Of a stretch of 64,000 bases of DNA, positions 34,408 to 44,100 are shown one piece after another. The stretch's first letter is position 1, and each line of letters begins with the position of its first letter. The translations under genes and the position numbers were made by a program. This DNA is from AR5 sp035762565. GTDB lineage: Bacteria > Methylomirabilota > Methylomirabilia > Rokubacteriales > CSP1-6. Below the pieces are notes generated by a model, which was not told where the DNA came from, ran no database searches, and was given only the letters and a program-made list of their open reading frames with translations. The stretch lies in NCBI GenBank assembly GCA_035762565.1, contig DASTOJ010000015.1, forward strand, positions 1 through 64,000, read 5' to 3'.

Positions 34408-35213
34408 ACCGGCGCCGGACCCGGCGAGGCGCGCCGGAGCCACCACACGCACGCCACGAAGAGCGCGGCGCCGACGGCGGCCGCCGCGAGGTTGGCGCCG
34501 CGCCCCGTCACGGCGAGGCCCAGCGCCGTCTGCAGCGTGTAGACAACGTTGTTGACCACGTGACAGACGACGGCCGGCAGCGTGCTCCCCGAGAGCTCGG
34601 CGACGAAGCCGAGGTACAGCCCGAGGGCGAAGGCCAGCAGCGTGTGGACGGCGGACGCGTCCAGGTGCAGCGCGGCGAAGGCGGCGCTGGTCGCCACCAC
34701 CGCCGCCGGTGCCGACCAGTGCTCGCGCAGGCGCGACTGCATGTAGCCGCGGAAGAACAGCTCCTCGGCGGCCCCGGCGCCGACGCCGAGCACCAGCACG
34801 GCGGCGAACAGGTCGGGCCCGCGGGTGCCGTGCAGCACCTGGCGGATCAGCACGAGCGAGCCGCGGTCGGCCAGGCCCGCGACCGTGACGAGCGAGTCGA
34901 GCGCCTGCCCCAGCGCCAGCAGCCCCAGCGTCATCACGGCCAGGGCCGGGCCCGTCTCCCAGCCCGGCCGCAGCCGCAGGCGCGCCGGCTCGAGCGGCCG
35001 GACAACGAGCAGGATCGTCAGCACCAGTCCGGACGACGCGGCCAGGCTGCCGGCTAGCAGCCCCGGCAGCGTGCGCACGACCGTCGCCTCGGGGACGTCC
35101 GGATACATGGCGCGCAGCACCTCGACGGCGACGCCGGTCGTGGCGAAGATGCCGGCGATCGCCGCCAGATACGTCGCGAACACGTGCCAGGGTCGCCCGG
35201 TCGGCTCCTCCAT
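34404..35213 (-). CDS. CPBP-family intramembrane glutamic metalloprotease
   Basis: A 269-residue membrane protein with about eight helices. The CPBP/Abi motifs are present: AEELFFRGYM (EExxxR) near residue 150, FAALHLD with the His, and CHVVNN with the last His/Asn. Relatives include Rce1 and bacteriocin-immunity proteases that cut within the membrane. The partner substrate is not evident. It lies 12 bases after the amidase stop and overlaps the next gene by 4 bases. Confidence 0.88.
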   Translation of the reverse strand: MEEPTGRPWHVFATYLAAIAGIFATTGVAVEVLRAMYPDVPEATVVRTLPGLLAGSLAASSGLVLTILLVVRPLEPARLRLRPGWETGPALAVMTLGLLALGQALDSLVTVAGLADRGSLVLIRQVLHGTRGPDLFAAVLVLGVGAGAAEELFFRGYMQSRLREHWSAPAAVVATSAAFAALHLDASAVHTLLAFALGLYLGFVAELSGSTLPAVVCHVVNNVVYTLQTALGLAVTGRGANLAAAAVGAALFVACVWWLRRASPGPAPV

Positions 35214-35225
35214 CGAGCGGGCGGC

Positions 35226-36626
35226 TCAGTCGAGCGCGGGCGGCCGCGCCCAGTCGCCGGCTTGCTCGACGGCGTGGGCCAGACGGAGCACGGTCGCTTC
35301 GTCGAAGGGGCGGCCGACGACCTGCAGGCCCAGCGGACGGCCGTCGGCGGAGACGCCGCATGGCACCGCGATCACCGGCAACCCCAGCACGTTGAAGGGT
35401 CGGGTGAGCCGGGAGAAGCGACCCATGCGACGCACGACGTCGTCCACGGAGCCGGCGACGACGGCCTCCAGCGCCGGCGCAGGCTCGGGGATGGTCGGCG
35501 CCAGCACCGCATCGACCTCCTCGAAGACCTCGGCGATGAACTCGCGGGTCAGGCGCGCGCGCAGACGGCCGGCCTGGAGATAGTCGTGGGCCGAGATGTG
35601 GAAGCCCACCTCGAGCCGGCTGCGCACGGCCGCCCCCAGCTCGTGCGGGCGCTCGCGCGCGACGCGCGCGTGGATGGCGGCGCTCTCCGCGCGCGCCAGG
35701 ATGCCGGCCACGTCGACGAGCGGGGCCGGATCGGGCAGCCGCAGCGTGCGGACGCCCGCGCCGCGAGAGGCGAGCGCCCGCGCGGCTTCCTCCACCGCAG
35801 CCCGTACCTCGGGCCGCACGCCGTCGAAGTAGTAGTTGTCGGGCAGTCCCACGCGCAGCCCCGCCGGCGAGCGATCCAGCGCCGCCGCCAGCGGGCCCAC
35901 CGGCCGCGGGCTGGACGTCGCATCGTGGGGATCGGGCCCGGCGATGATCTCCAGCAGGAGGGCGCCGTCGCGCACGGTGCGCGTCATGGGTCCCAGGTGA
36001 TCCAGCGACCACGACAGCGGCATGACGCCGGCCCGGCTCACGCGGCCGTAGGTGGGCTTGATGCCGACGATGCCGCAACACGCCGCCGGCAGCCGGATCG
36101 AGCCGCCGGTGTCGGAACCCAGTGCGCCGAACGCCAGGCGCGCCGCCACCGCCGCGCCGGAGCCGCTGGACGAGCCGCCGGCGACGTGGCCGCGCTTGTG
36201 AGGGTTGTCGACGTCGCCGTGGTGGGGATTGTCGCCAAACGGCCCCAGCGCCAGCTCGGTCATGTTCAGCTTGCCGAGCGTCACCGCGCCGGCCGCGGTC
36301 AGCCGCGCCACCGCGGTGCACTCCACCTCGCTCGTGAAGTACTCGGCCGTCTTGGTGCCGCACGAGGTCGGCAGCCCGCGCACGTGGCACAGGTCCTTGT
36401 AGGCCAGCGGCACGCCGTGCAGCGGCCCGTGGCGGCGCCCGGCGGCCAGGTCGGCGTCGAGCGCGCGCGCGCGGGCCAGCGCGCCCTCGGCGTCGAGCGT
36501 GATGAAGGCGCGCAGGCGGCCGTCCAGCCGGGCGATCCGGTCCAGGCACGCGCGGGTAGCCTCCACCGCCGTGACCTTGCGGGCCGCGATGGCGGCGGCC
36601 AGCGCGGCGAGCGTGAGGTCAGTCAC
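35226..36626 (-). CDS. Amidase-signature enzyme (GatA/AtzE-like)
   Basis: A 466-residue amidase. The Ser-cisSer-Lys triad is visible: Lys in VPLAYKDLCHVRG near residue 75, cis-Ser in GGSSSGSGAAVAARL, and nucleophile Ser in LGSDTGGSIRLPA. KPTYGRVSRAGVMPLSWSLD follows as in GatA-like enzymes. It hydrolyses an amide or biuret-type bond. A 50-residue protein overlaps its GTG start by 8 bases, as GatC/AtzG-like partners do, which favours an AtzE-type two-subunit amidase over a tRNA amidotransferase; no gatB is in the window. Confidence 0.88.
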   Translation of the reverse strand: MTDLTLAALAAAIAARKVTAVEATRACLDRIARLDGRLRAFITLDAEGALARARALDADLAAGRRHGPLHGVPLAYKDLCHVRGLPTSCGTKTAEYFTSEVECTAVARLTAAGAVTLGKLNMTELALGPFGDNPHHGDVDNPHKRGHVAGGSSSGSGAAVAARLAFGALGSDTGGSIRLPAACCGIVGIKPTYGRVSRAGVMPLSWSLDHLGPMTRTVRDGALLLEIIAGPDPHDATSSPRPVGPLAAALDRSPAGLRVGLPDNYYFDGVRPEVRAAVEEAARALASRGAGVRTLRLPDPAPLVDVAGILARAESAAIHARVARERPHELGAAVRSRLEVGFHISAHDYLQAGRLRARLTREFIAEVFEEVDAVLAPTIPEPAPALEAVVAGSVDDVVRRMGRFSRLTRPFNVLGLPVIAVPCGVSADGRPLGLQVVGRPFDEATVLRLAHAVEQAGDWARPPALD

Positions 36627-36771
36627 GCGGCGTCCCGGCCTCGAGCGCGCGCACGAAGTTCGACGGCTCCTCGGTCAGCGCCAGGTCACCCGCCGCCCGC
36701 TCGATCGTGCCGGCCAGGGCCGCGACGTCGCCCTGAGCCTGGCGGCGAACCGTGGGGTCGGATCCGGTCAT
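36619..36771 (-). CDS. Tiny amidase partner, GatC/AtzG-like candidate
   Basis: A 50-residue protein, too short for routine ORF calls. It has one helix-forming stretch (RRQAQGDVAALAGTIERAAG) and the segment LALTEEPSNFVRALEAG just before the stop. Its end overlaps the amidase start by 8 bases, so translation is coupled, and a TAGAAT lies 10 bases before its ATG. GatC- and AtzG-like subunits wrap around amidases and are often missed for their size. The similarity is one of size and position rather than clear residues. Confidence 0.55.
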   Translation of the reverse strand: MTGSDPTVRRQAQGDVAALAGTIERAAGDLALTEEPSNFVRALEAGTPRD

Positions 36772-36781
36772 GACGGGTCGG

Positions 36782-36787
36782 ATTCTA
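36782..36787 (-). promoter_or_regulatory. -10 element ahead of the amidase operon
   Basis: TAGAAT on the minus strand, 10 bases before the ATG of the 50-residue gene. Only 11 bases separate it from the end of the HtrA gene upstream. Confidence 0.45.
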
Positions 36788-36798
36788 GCATCGCCGTC

Positions 36799-37935
36799 TC
36801 AGCGATCCTCGACGGTGGGCTCGTCCGGCAGGCGGCCGAGGGTGACGGCGACCGTCCGCTCGCCGTCCCGGCGCACGACGCGCAGCGTGACCTTCGTGCC
36901 AGGGGGCGTGCCGGCCACGCGCCGGGTCAACTCGTTGGGACTCTGGATCGGCGCGCCCTGGACCGCCGTGATCACGTCGGCCTCGGCCAGTCCAGCCGTG
37001 GCCGCCGGGGAGCGCGGCACGACCTGGATCACGAGGGCGCCGCGCTGGGGCGGCAGGTCGAGGCTCCGGCGGATCTCGGGTGGCACCGGCGCCACGGCGA
37101 CGCCCAGGTACCCGCGCACCACCTTGCCGCTGGCGCGCAGCTGGGGCAGGACCTCCTTGGCGAGGTTCACGGGGATCGCGAAGCCGATGCCGACCGACCC
37201 CCCGGTCTGCGAGAAGATCGCCGTGTTGATGCCGACCAGCGCACCGCGGCTGTCCACCAGCGGTCCCCCCGAGTTGCCCGGATTGATGGAGGCGTCGGTC
37301 TGGATGAAGTCGTCGTAGGGGCCGGCGCCGATGAAGCGCTCCTTGGCGCTCACGATGCCGGTGGTGACGGTCTGCTCGAGCCCGAACGGGTTGCCGATGG
37401 CCATGACCGGCTCACCGACCTGCAGCTGGTCGGAGTCGCCGAAGGGCAGCGTCGTCAGGCCGCCCGCCTCGAGCTTCAGGAGCGCGATGTCGGTCCGGGG
37501 GTCGCTGCCGACCAGGCGCGCCTCGTGCTCGCTGTGATCGGCCAGGCGCACCACGATCGCGCCGGCTCCCCGCACGACGTGGACGTTCGTCACCACGTAG
37601 CCGTCGGCGGACACGATGAAGCCGGAGCCCAGGCTCTGGCGGCCGCGGGGCCCGGGCTGCGGCTCGCCGAAGAACCGCCTGAAGAACTCCTCGGGGCCGC
37701 CGCGCGGCGCGCGCTGGGTGGTGCTCACGTTGACCACGGCCGGCCTCACCGCGCGGGCCAGCTCGACCCAGATCAGGAGCGGCGGCGACAGCGGCGCGGG
37801 GCCGCCCACCTCGCGCCAGAACGGCGCGGCGCTGACGCGGTCGCCGGGCTCGACCCGGACGCGGAGCACGCCGCCGGCGACGAGCAGCGCGCCGAGGCCG
37901 GCGAGCAGGAGGACGAGAAGAGCCAGGCGCCGCAT
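36799..37935 (-). CDS. HtrA/DegP-type serine protease with one PDZ domain
   Basis: A 378-residue periplasmic protease anchored by an N-terminal hydrophobic segment (ALLVLLLAGLGALLVAGGVL). The trypsin-like triad is His in VVTNVHVV, Asp in RTDIALLKLE and Ser in NPGNSGGPLVD. A single PDZ follows (GYLGVAVAPVPPEIRRSLDL through QGAPIQSPNELTRRV). It degrades misfolded envelope proteins, like DegS or HhoA. The ATG at 37935 begins MRRLALL; the longer frame has no support. It follows the DMT permease of the gvp-phn operon by 52 bases and may have its own promoter. Confidence 0.93.
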   Translation of the reverse strand: MRRLALLVLLLAGLGALLVAGGVLRVRVEPGDRVSAAPFWREVGGPAPLSPPLLIWVELARAVRPAVVNVSTTQRAPRGGPEEFFRRFFGEPQPGPRGRQSLGSGFIVSADGYVVTNVHVVRGAGAIVVRLADHSEHEARLVGSDPRTDIALLKLEAGGLTTLPFGDSDQLQVGEPVMAIGNPFGLEQTVTTGIVSAKERFIGAGPYDDFIQTDASINPGNSGGPLVDSRGALVGINTAIFSQTGGSVGIGFAIPVNLAKEVLPQLRASGKVVRGYLGVAVAPVPPEIRRSLDLPPQRGALVIQVVPRSPAATAGLAEADVITAVQGAPIQSPNELTRRVAGTPPGTKVTLRVVRRDGERTVAVTLGRLPDEPTVEDR

Positions 37936-37987
37936 CGGAACGCCATCATCACCCAGGCCCACCCCACACGGCAACCCGGGCCCGACC

Positions 37988-38836
37988 TCACCGGGCCAGG
38001 GCGATGCACGCCACACCGGCGAGCACGATCGAGGCGCCGGCCAGGCGCGGCCCCAGGCGCCCCTCCCGAAGCCACAGGCTGCCCAGCACGGCCGAGAGCA
38101 CGATCGACAGCTCGCGCGCGGCCACGACGTACCCGGTCTTCGACAGGCGGAAGGCGAAGAGGACGAGCGTGTAGGCCAGCGCGCTCATGGCGGCGGCCAG
38201 CACGATCCGGCGCCAGCCGCCGAGCTCGCCCCGCACGGCGTCGCGGCGCAACGCCAGCAAGGGCAGGCCCAGCAGCGCGCAGCCCCCCTCCATCAGGAGC
38301 ATGTAGGGCACCGGCTCGATCCGGGCCACGCCCGCCTTGTCGATCAGCGAGTACGCGGCGATCGTCAGCCCGGTCACGACGGGCCACAGCACCCGGCGGT
38401 CGAGCCGCAGGGCGGCCGGCCCCGCCGTCAGCAGGTGCAGCGTGACGATCCCCGCCACGACGAGCGCGATTCCCGACGCGCCGAGCGGCGACAGCCGCTC
38501 GGCGAAGATCACGAGCGCCAGGACCGGCACCAGTGCCACGCCGAGGCCGCGGGCCACAGGGTAGACCAGCGAGTACGAGCCGGAGGCGTAGGAGCGCCCG
38601 AGCGCGTAGAAGTAGAAGGCGTGCACCAGGATGGTGGCGATCACGAACGGCGGCGCCGCCGGCGAGACGCCCTCCGTCACGAGATACCAGAGCCCGAGCG
38701 GCAGCAGGAGCGCGGTGCTGGCGACAGTGGCCAGCCACAGGAAGACCACGGGATCGCCGCCGCGCTTGGCCATCGCGTTCCAGCCGGCGTGCAGCGCGGC
38801 CGCGCACACCACGAGGGCGAGCGCGGCCGGACTCAA
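37988..38836 (-). CDS. EamA/DMT-superfamily permease
   Basis: A 282-residue protein with ten predicted helices in two EamA repeats, starting ALALVVCAAALHAGWNAMAK and ending SIVLAGVACIAL. The GWNAMAKRGGDPVVFLWL motif is typical of the family. It overlaps the 2-aminoethylphosphonate transaminase stop by 4 bases and is thus the last certain gene of the gas-vesicle/phosphonate operon. Transport of an aminophosphonate or of a product such as alanine is a fair guess from position, without sequence proof. Confidence 0.85.
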   Translation of the reverse strand: MSPAALALVVCAAALHAGWNAMAKRGGDPVVFLWLATVASTALLLPLGLWYLVTEGVSPAAPPFVIATILVHAFYFYALGRSYASGSYSLVYPVARGLGVALVPVLALVIFAERLSPLGASGIALVVAGIVTLHLLTAGPAALRLDRRVLWPVVTGLTIAAYSLIDKAGVARIEPVPYMLLMEGGCALLGLPLLALRRDAVRGELGGWRRIVLAAAMSALAYTLVLFAFRLSKTGYVVAARELSIVLSAVLGSLWLREGRLGPRLAGASIVLAGVACIALAR

Positions 38837-39936
38837 CTAGGGAGCTTCAGCTCCTCGAGGCACTCGGCGAAGGCCGCCACCACGGCCTGCATGTCCTTGG
38901 GCGTGAGCGTGCCCATGTTGGAGACGCGGAAGGCGTAGGTCCGGATCGCGCCCTGCCCGGCGTAGATGACGTAGCCGCGGCGCTTCATCGCGTCGTGGAG
39001 CGCGTCGTAGCCGAGGCCCGCCGGGAGCCGGAACGTGGTGAGGATCTGCGAGCGGGCGCCCTCCGGCACCAGGATGTCGAAGCCGAGGGCGGCCATCCCG
39101 CGCCGCAGCACGCTGCAGTTCTCGCCGTAGCGGGCGATGCGGGCCGCAACGCCCTCCTCCTCCAGCTCCACGAGCGCCTCGCGCATGGCGTGCAGGACCT
39201 GGACGGCCGGCGTGAAAGGCGTGTTGTCCTGCTCCTGGGTCGCCCAGTGGTTGAAGAGGTCGAGGTACACGCTGCGGGGCGGCCGCCCGCGCAGCGCCTC
39301 CAGCGCCGTGCGGCGCGCCAGCACGAACGAGACGCCGGGAATCCCCTGCAGGCACTTGTTCGCGCTGGCCGTCACGAAGTCGACGCCCTCGCGTGCGACG
39401 TCGAGCGGCTCGCCGAACAGGCTGCTCATGGCGTCCACGATCAGCCGCCGGCCGGCCGCCGCCGCCACGTCGGCCACCGCCTCCACCGGGTTCAGCAGCC
39501 CCGTGGTCGTCTCGTGGTGGACGACGGCGACGTGGCTGACCTCGGGATGCTCGCGCAGGCGCCGGGCGACGTCGGGGGGGGGCACCGGCGTGGTGGCGTC
39601 GTAGCGCAGCACCTCGGCCGGGATGCGGTGCGCCCGCGCGATCCGCAGCATCCGGTCGCCGTACACGCCGTTGTCGACGACCAGCAGCCCGCGGCCCTCC
39701 TCCACCGCCGAGGCCAGCGTCGCCTCGACCGCCGCCGTGCCGGAGCCGGTGAACAGCACGGCGTCGAACGCCCGCTCGGCGCCGGCCGCCCGCGCCAGTC
39801 GAGTCCGGCACTCGCGCATCACCTCGAAGAACTCGGGCTCCCGGTGGCAGAGATCGGGCGTCACCAGCGCCTGGCGCACGCGCGGGCTCGTGTTGGCCGG
39901 CCCCGGATTGAGCAGGATCCATTCGCGCCCGGCCAT
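38833..39936 (-). CDS. phnW: 2-aminoethylphosphonate--pyruvate transaminase (PhnW)-like class V aminotransferase
   Basis: A 367-residue PLP enzyme. ILLNPGPANTSPRVRQALVT and DLCHREPEFFEVM are PhnW hallmarks. GSGTAAVEATLASAV binds PLP phosphate, HHETTTGLLNPVE and VDAMSSLFGEPLD line the site, and TASANKCLQGIPG holds the Schiff-base Lys. PhnW turns 2-aminoethylphosphonate plus pyruvate into phosphonoacetaldehyde and alanine. It starts 2 bases after the phosphonoacetate hydrolase gene ends. Serine-glyoxylate-type aminotransferases are the alternative, but the pairing supports PhnW. Confidence 0.88.
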   Translation of the reverse strand: MAGREWILLNPGPANTSPRVRQALVTPDLCHREPEFFEVMRECRTRLARAAGAERAFDAVLFTGSGTAAVEATLASAVEEGRGLLVVDNGVYGDRMLRIARAHRIPAEVLRYDATTPVPPPDVARRLREHPEVSHVAVVHHETTTGLLNPVEAVADVAAAAGRRLIVDAMSSLFGEPLDVAREGVDFVTASANKCLQGIPGVSFVLARRTALEALRGRPPRSVYLDLFNHWATQEQDNTPFTPAVQVLHAMREALVELEEEGVAARIARYGENCSVLRRGMAALGFDILVPEGARSQILTTFRLPAGLGYDALHDAMKRRGYVIYAGQGAIRTYAFRVSNMGTLTPKDMQAVVAAFAECLEELKLPS

Positions 39937-39937
39937 G

Positions 39938-41176
39938 TCAGCGCGCCACGCGGTTGAGGGCCACGTCGAACACGTCGAAATTCCGCAGGCGGGCGCCGGC
40001 CGGCAGGTCCGGCGCGGGCCGGTTCACGAGCAGCGGCACCTGCTGCTCGCTCAGTCCGCCGTGCGAGCGCAGGGGGGCGTCGAGCCCCGAGAGGTCGTGA
40101 CGGGCGGCGGCCGTGCCCAGCACGGTGTGGCGCGCGGAGACCACGACGAGATCGCCCATGCGGTCCGGCGGCAATTCGAAGCGCGCGCAGGCCTGCGCCC
40201 GGTCCAGCACGACCTCCACGCCGCCGACGGCGGCGAGCCGGCCGCCCACCGCGCCGGGGTCGGCGCCGGCCGGCAGGTAGACGGTCGCGAACGAGCCCAG
40301 CGCGCCGTGGTGCACGACGTAGGGGTCGGTGATCGGCAGGATCACCCGGGCCCGCCCCGCGCCCAGCCAGCCGTCGAGGAGATCTTGCAGGTAGACCACG
40401 GCGGGCGCGCCGGCGGCGTCGGTCTTGGCGTTCATCCCGTGGTCGGCGGTGAGCGCCACGGTGGCGCCGAGGTCGTCGAGCTTGGCCAGATAGCCGTCCA
40501 TCATCCGGTAGAAGGCGTCGGCCTCGGGCGTGCCGGGCGCGTGCTTGTGCTGCACGTAGTCGGTCGTGGACAGATACATCACGTCCGGCCGCGCGGTCTC
40601 CAGCAGCCGCACGCCGGCCGCGAACACGAACTCGCTCAGCGCGGCGCTGTAGACCGAGGGCAGCGGCAGGCCGACCAGCGTCAGCGCGTCGTCGAGGCCG
40701 TGCTCGGCCACCGTGGTCTGGTCGGCCTTCTCGGAGGAAAAGCAGACGCCGTGCATGCCGTGGCCGAGCAGCCGGCGCAGCTTGTCCTTGGCGGTCACCA
40801 CGGCGACGGACGCGCCGGCGCGCGAGAAGGCCGCCAGGATGGTGTCCGAGCGGAGGTACTTCGGGTCGTTCATCATCACTTCCACGCCCGCCTCGCGGTC
40901 GTAGAAGTAGTTGCCGCAGATGCCGTGCACGGCCGGCGGCGCGCCGGTGACGATCGACAGGTTGTTGGGGTTGGTGAAGGTCGGCACCACCGCGTCGGCC
41001 CGCCGCGCGGTCCCGCCGGCGGATACCTCGCCCAGCCACGGCGCCGCGCCGTGCTCCACCGCCCGGGTCACGTAGTCCGGCTCGCACCCGTCGACGCAGA
41101 CCACGACGAGCGGGCGGTCCGGCCAGCGATACGTCCGGCCGTTCAGCGCGATGGGCGACCCCGGCGAGGTGCTCAC
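39938..41176 (-). CDS. phnA: Phosphonoacetate hydrolase (PhnA), alkaline-phosphatase superfamily
   Basis: A 412-residue metal-dependent hydrolase cleaving the C-P bond of phosphonoacetate to acetate and phosphate. VVCVDGCEPDYV holds the first metal Asp; the nucleophile Thr is in VVPTFTNPNNLSIVTG near residue 66. Metal ligands follow in LSTTDYVQHKHAPG, ALTADHGMNAK and RSHGGLSEQQVPL. CGNYFYDREAGVEVMMNDP is close to known PhnA enzymes. With PhnW, only the aldehyde dehydrogenase PhnY is missing for full 2-aminoethylphosphonate use. The GTG start overlaps the kinase stop by 4 bases. Confidence 0.88.
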   Translation of the reverse strand: MSTSPGSPIALNGRTYRWPDRPLVVVCVDGCEPDYVTRAVEHGAAPWLGEVSAGGTARRADAVVPTFTNPNNLSIVTGAPPAVHGICGNYFYDREAGVEVMMNDPKYLRSDTILAAFSRAGASVAVVTAKDKLRRLLGHGMHGVCFSSEKADQTTVAEHGLDDALTLVGLPLPSVYSAALSEFVFAAGVRLLETARPDVMYLSTTDYVQHKHAPGTPEADAFYRMMDGYLAKLDDLGATVALTADHGMNAKTDAAGAPAVVYLQDLLDGWLGAGRARVILPITDPYVVHHGALGSFATVYLPAGADPGAVGGRLAAVGGVEVVLDRAQACARFELPPDRMGDLVVVSARHTVLGTAAARHDLSGLDAPLRSHGGLSEQQVPLLVNRPAPDLPAGARLRNFDVFDVALNRVAR

Positions 41177-44100
41177 GGGGCTAGATCATAAGCCCGCCGG
41201 CCGGCCGCGCGGGCGACGACCTCCACGAGGGCGGCGGGATCGATCGGCTTGGCGGCGTACTCGTCGAAGCCCGCGGCGCGCGCCCGGTCGCCCTCATCGC
41301 CGCCCGCGAACGCGGTGACGGCGACGGCCGGCACGCTCCGGCGTCCGCTCGTGCGCTCACGCTCGCGCAGCCGCCGCAGGAGGTCGTACCCGTTGCCGTC
41401 GGGCATGGCGATGTCGCTCACGAGCACGTCCACGTCGGCCGCCTCCAGCGCGGCCAGCGCCTCGGCCAGCGACGCCGCCACCCGCACGTCGGCGCCCTGG
41501 CCCCCGAGCACGGCGCGGAGCAGCTCGGCGGTGTCGAGGTGATCCTCGACCACCAGCAGACGCAGGCCGGCCAGTGCGCGCGGGCGGGCCGGCACGGTGC
41601 CGCTCGTGACCGCCGGTTCGCCGCGGCCCCGCCGTCCCTCGGGCTCGGCGACCGGCAGCCGCACGATGAAGGTCGCGCCCTGCCCCTCGCCCCGGCTCTC
41701 GACCCGCACGCCGCCGCCGTGCAGCTCGGCCAGGTGCCGCACGATCGCCAGCCCCAGCCCCAGGCCGCCGTACCGCCGCGTGATCGTGCTGTCGGCCTGG
41801 CGGAACCGGTCGAAGACGTGGGCGAGCAGCTCGGGCGGGATGCCGATGCCGGTGTCAGCGACCGTGACGACGGCCTCGCCGCCCTCGCGCGCCAGCCGCA
41901 CGCACACCCGGCCGCCGGCCGGCGTGAACTTCACGGCGTTGGCGACGAGGTTGGCGGCGATCTGCCCCAGCCGCAGCGGGTCGCCCAGCACGAGCCCGCA
42001 GCCCGCGCTCACCGTCAGCTCGATCTCGACGCCCTTGGCCTGGGCATCCCGCCGCGCGGACTCCACGGACTCTTCCAGGATCGGCGTGAGATCGACCGGA
42101 TAGAGATCGAGCTGCAGCTTGCCGGCGACGATGCGGGAGACGTCGAGCAGGTCATTGATGAGCTGCGCCTGGGCGCGCGTGTTGCGCTCGACCACCTCCA
42201 GCGCCTGGGCAACCCGCTCGGGGCCGAGCTGTCCCGTGCGCAGCAGGCGCAGCCAGCCCAGCATCGAGGTGAGGGGCGTGCGCAGCTCGTGCGAGAGCAC
42301 GGCCAGGAACTCGTCCTTGGCCTGGTTGGCGCCCTCGGCCTCGCCCCGCGCGCGCTGGGCCTGGCGGTAGAGCCGTGCGTTGTCGACGGCGAGGGCGGCG
42401 CGCGCGGCGATGTTCTCGGCGAGGCCGAGATCCTCGGCCGTGTAGGGCTCGGTGCTCGCGATCCGCAGCCAGGTGATGGAGCCCAGCGCCCTCCCGCGGG
42501 CCACCAGGGGCGCCACCAGCATCGAGCGCGGCTGCAGGGCGAGGAAGATGCGGCGGTCGGCGGGATCGGTGACGATCTCCTCGATCCGCGCCGGGGTCGC
42601 GTGGGCGACCAGGAGCGACCGGCCGGCCCGCACGCTCTCGACGGCGGGACTGACGTCGCGCAGCCAGTCGACCGTCGGCGCGATCCGGACCGTCTCGGCA
42701 GCAAGCGCCGCGTTGGCGGGATCGGCGTAGGCCGCCGCCACCCGGCGGACGCCGCCGTCCCGCCGGGCCAGGTGGACGACGCACCAGTCCGCGCGGGCCG
42801 GCACGACCAGGTGGGCGACGGCGTCGAGCGTCGCCTCGTAGTGGAGCGACGAGGCCAGCGCGCGGCTGACGTCGGCCAGCAGGCGGGCACGCTGCGCGCG
42901 CGTCTCGGCGTCGGCGCGGGCCGCCTGCTCGCCGGCGAACAGCTGGGCGTTGCGCAGGGCGCTCGCCGCGTGATCGGCCAGCCGCACCAGGACAGCCTCG
43001 TCACGGTCGCTGAACGCGCGAGCCTTCCGGTTGTCGACGTAGAGCAACCCCTCGACCCGCTCGCCCATCCGGATAGGCGCCACCAGGACCGCCAGGCTGC
43101 CCTCGTCGCCGATCGTGCCGGCGTAGTCCGGCCGGCGGGGGTCGTCGAGCGCGCTGCCGATGCGCACCGGCCGGCCTGTCGCCAGCACCTCGCCCGCCAG
43201 GCCCTGGCCCGGAGTCAGGAGCACGCGGTCGGGCTCGCCAGCCCGCGTCCCCACCGTGTAGCGAAAGGTGAGGCCCTCGCGGCGCTCGTCCCAGAGCGCG
43301 ATGCGGGCGAGGTCGGCGTTGCAGAGGTCCCTGGCCGCGGCGGTGACGCGGCCCAGCACGGTGTCGAGGTCGAGCGAGGCGCTGAGCGCCCGGGCCAGCT
43401 CGGCCAGCAGCTCGGCCTCACGTCGCCGCTCCTCGGCCTCCGTGTAGAGCCGGGCGTTCTCCAGCGCGACGGCCGCGTGGTCGGCGAGCGCCTCGGCCAA
43501 CCGCACCTCGTCGGTGCCGAACACGCGCCCGAGGCGATCGCCAGCGGCGAGGGCGCCGACGATCCGCCCCTTGATCTGCAGCGGGACGGCCAGCACCGCG
43601 CGATGGGGCGCCTGCTCGATCCACTCACGGGTGCCCGGCGGCGTGTCGACCTCGGGATCGTCGAGCACGTTGGCGCTCGTCACCGGCCCGCCGCGCTCGA
43701 CGGCGCGCCCGACGGCCCCCGCGCCCCGGGGCAGGATTCCGCCCGGCGGGAGCGGGCCGATGTCGCCGGAGGTGGCGAGGCGGACGAGGTCGCGCGAGAC
43801 GGGATCGACACGGTAGACGATGGCAACGACCGCGCGCAGCAGGCCGCGCGCCAGCTCGGCGATGCGCGGGGCCACGGCGTCGAGGTCGAGGCCCTGTCTG
43901 AGCATGCGTCCCAGCTCGGCGACGGCCTCGGCTTCGGACCGCCGCGACTGCTCGAGCGCGAGCAGCCGGACGCGCTCGTCGTCCGCTCGCTTGCGGTCCG
44001 TGATGTCGTTGATGACGGCCACCACGCCGCGCACCGTCCCCCGCGGTCCGGGATCCGGAACGTAGGTCGCCAGCAAGTGGCGCGGGCCTTCCTCGCCCGC

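Noticed and set aside
33634..36549. A single 971-codon minus-strand frame
   Set aside because: Only its last 258 codons match the MhpD family; the rest is out of frame with clear amidase and CPBP protease genes.
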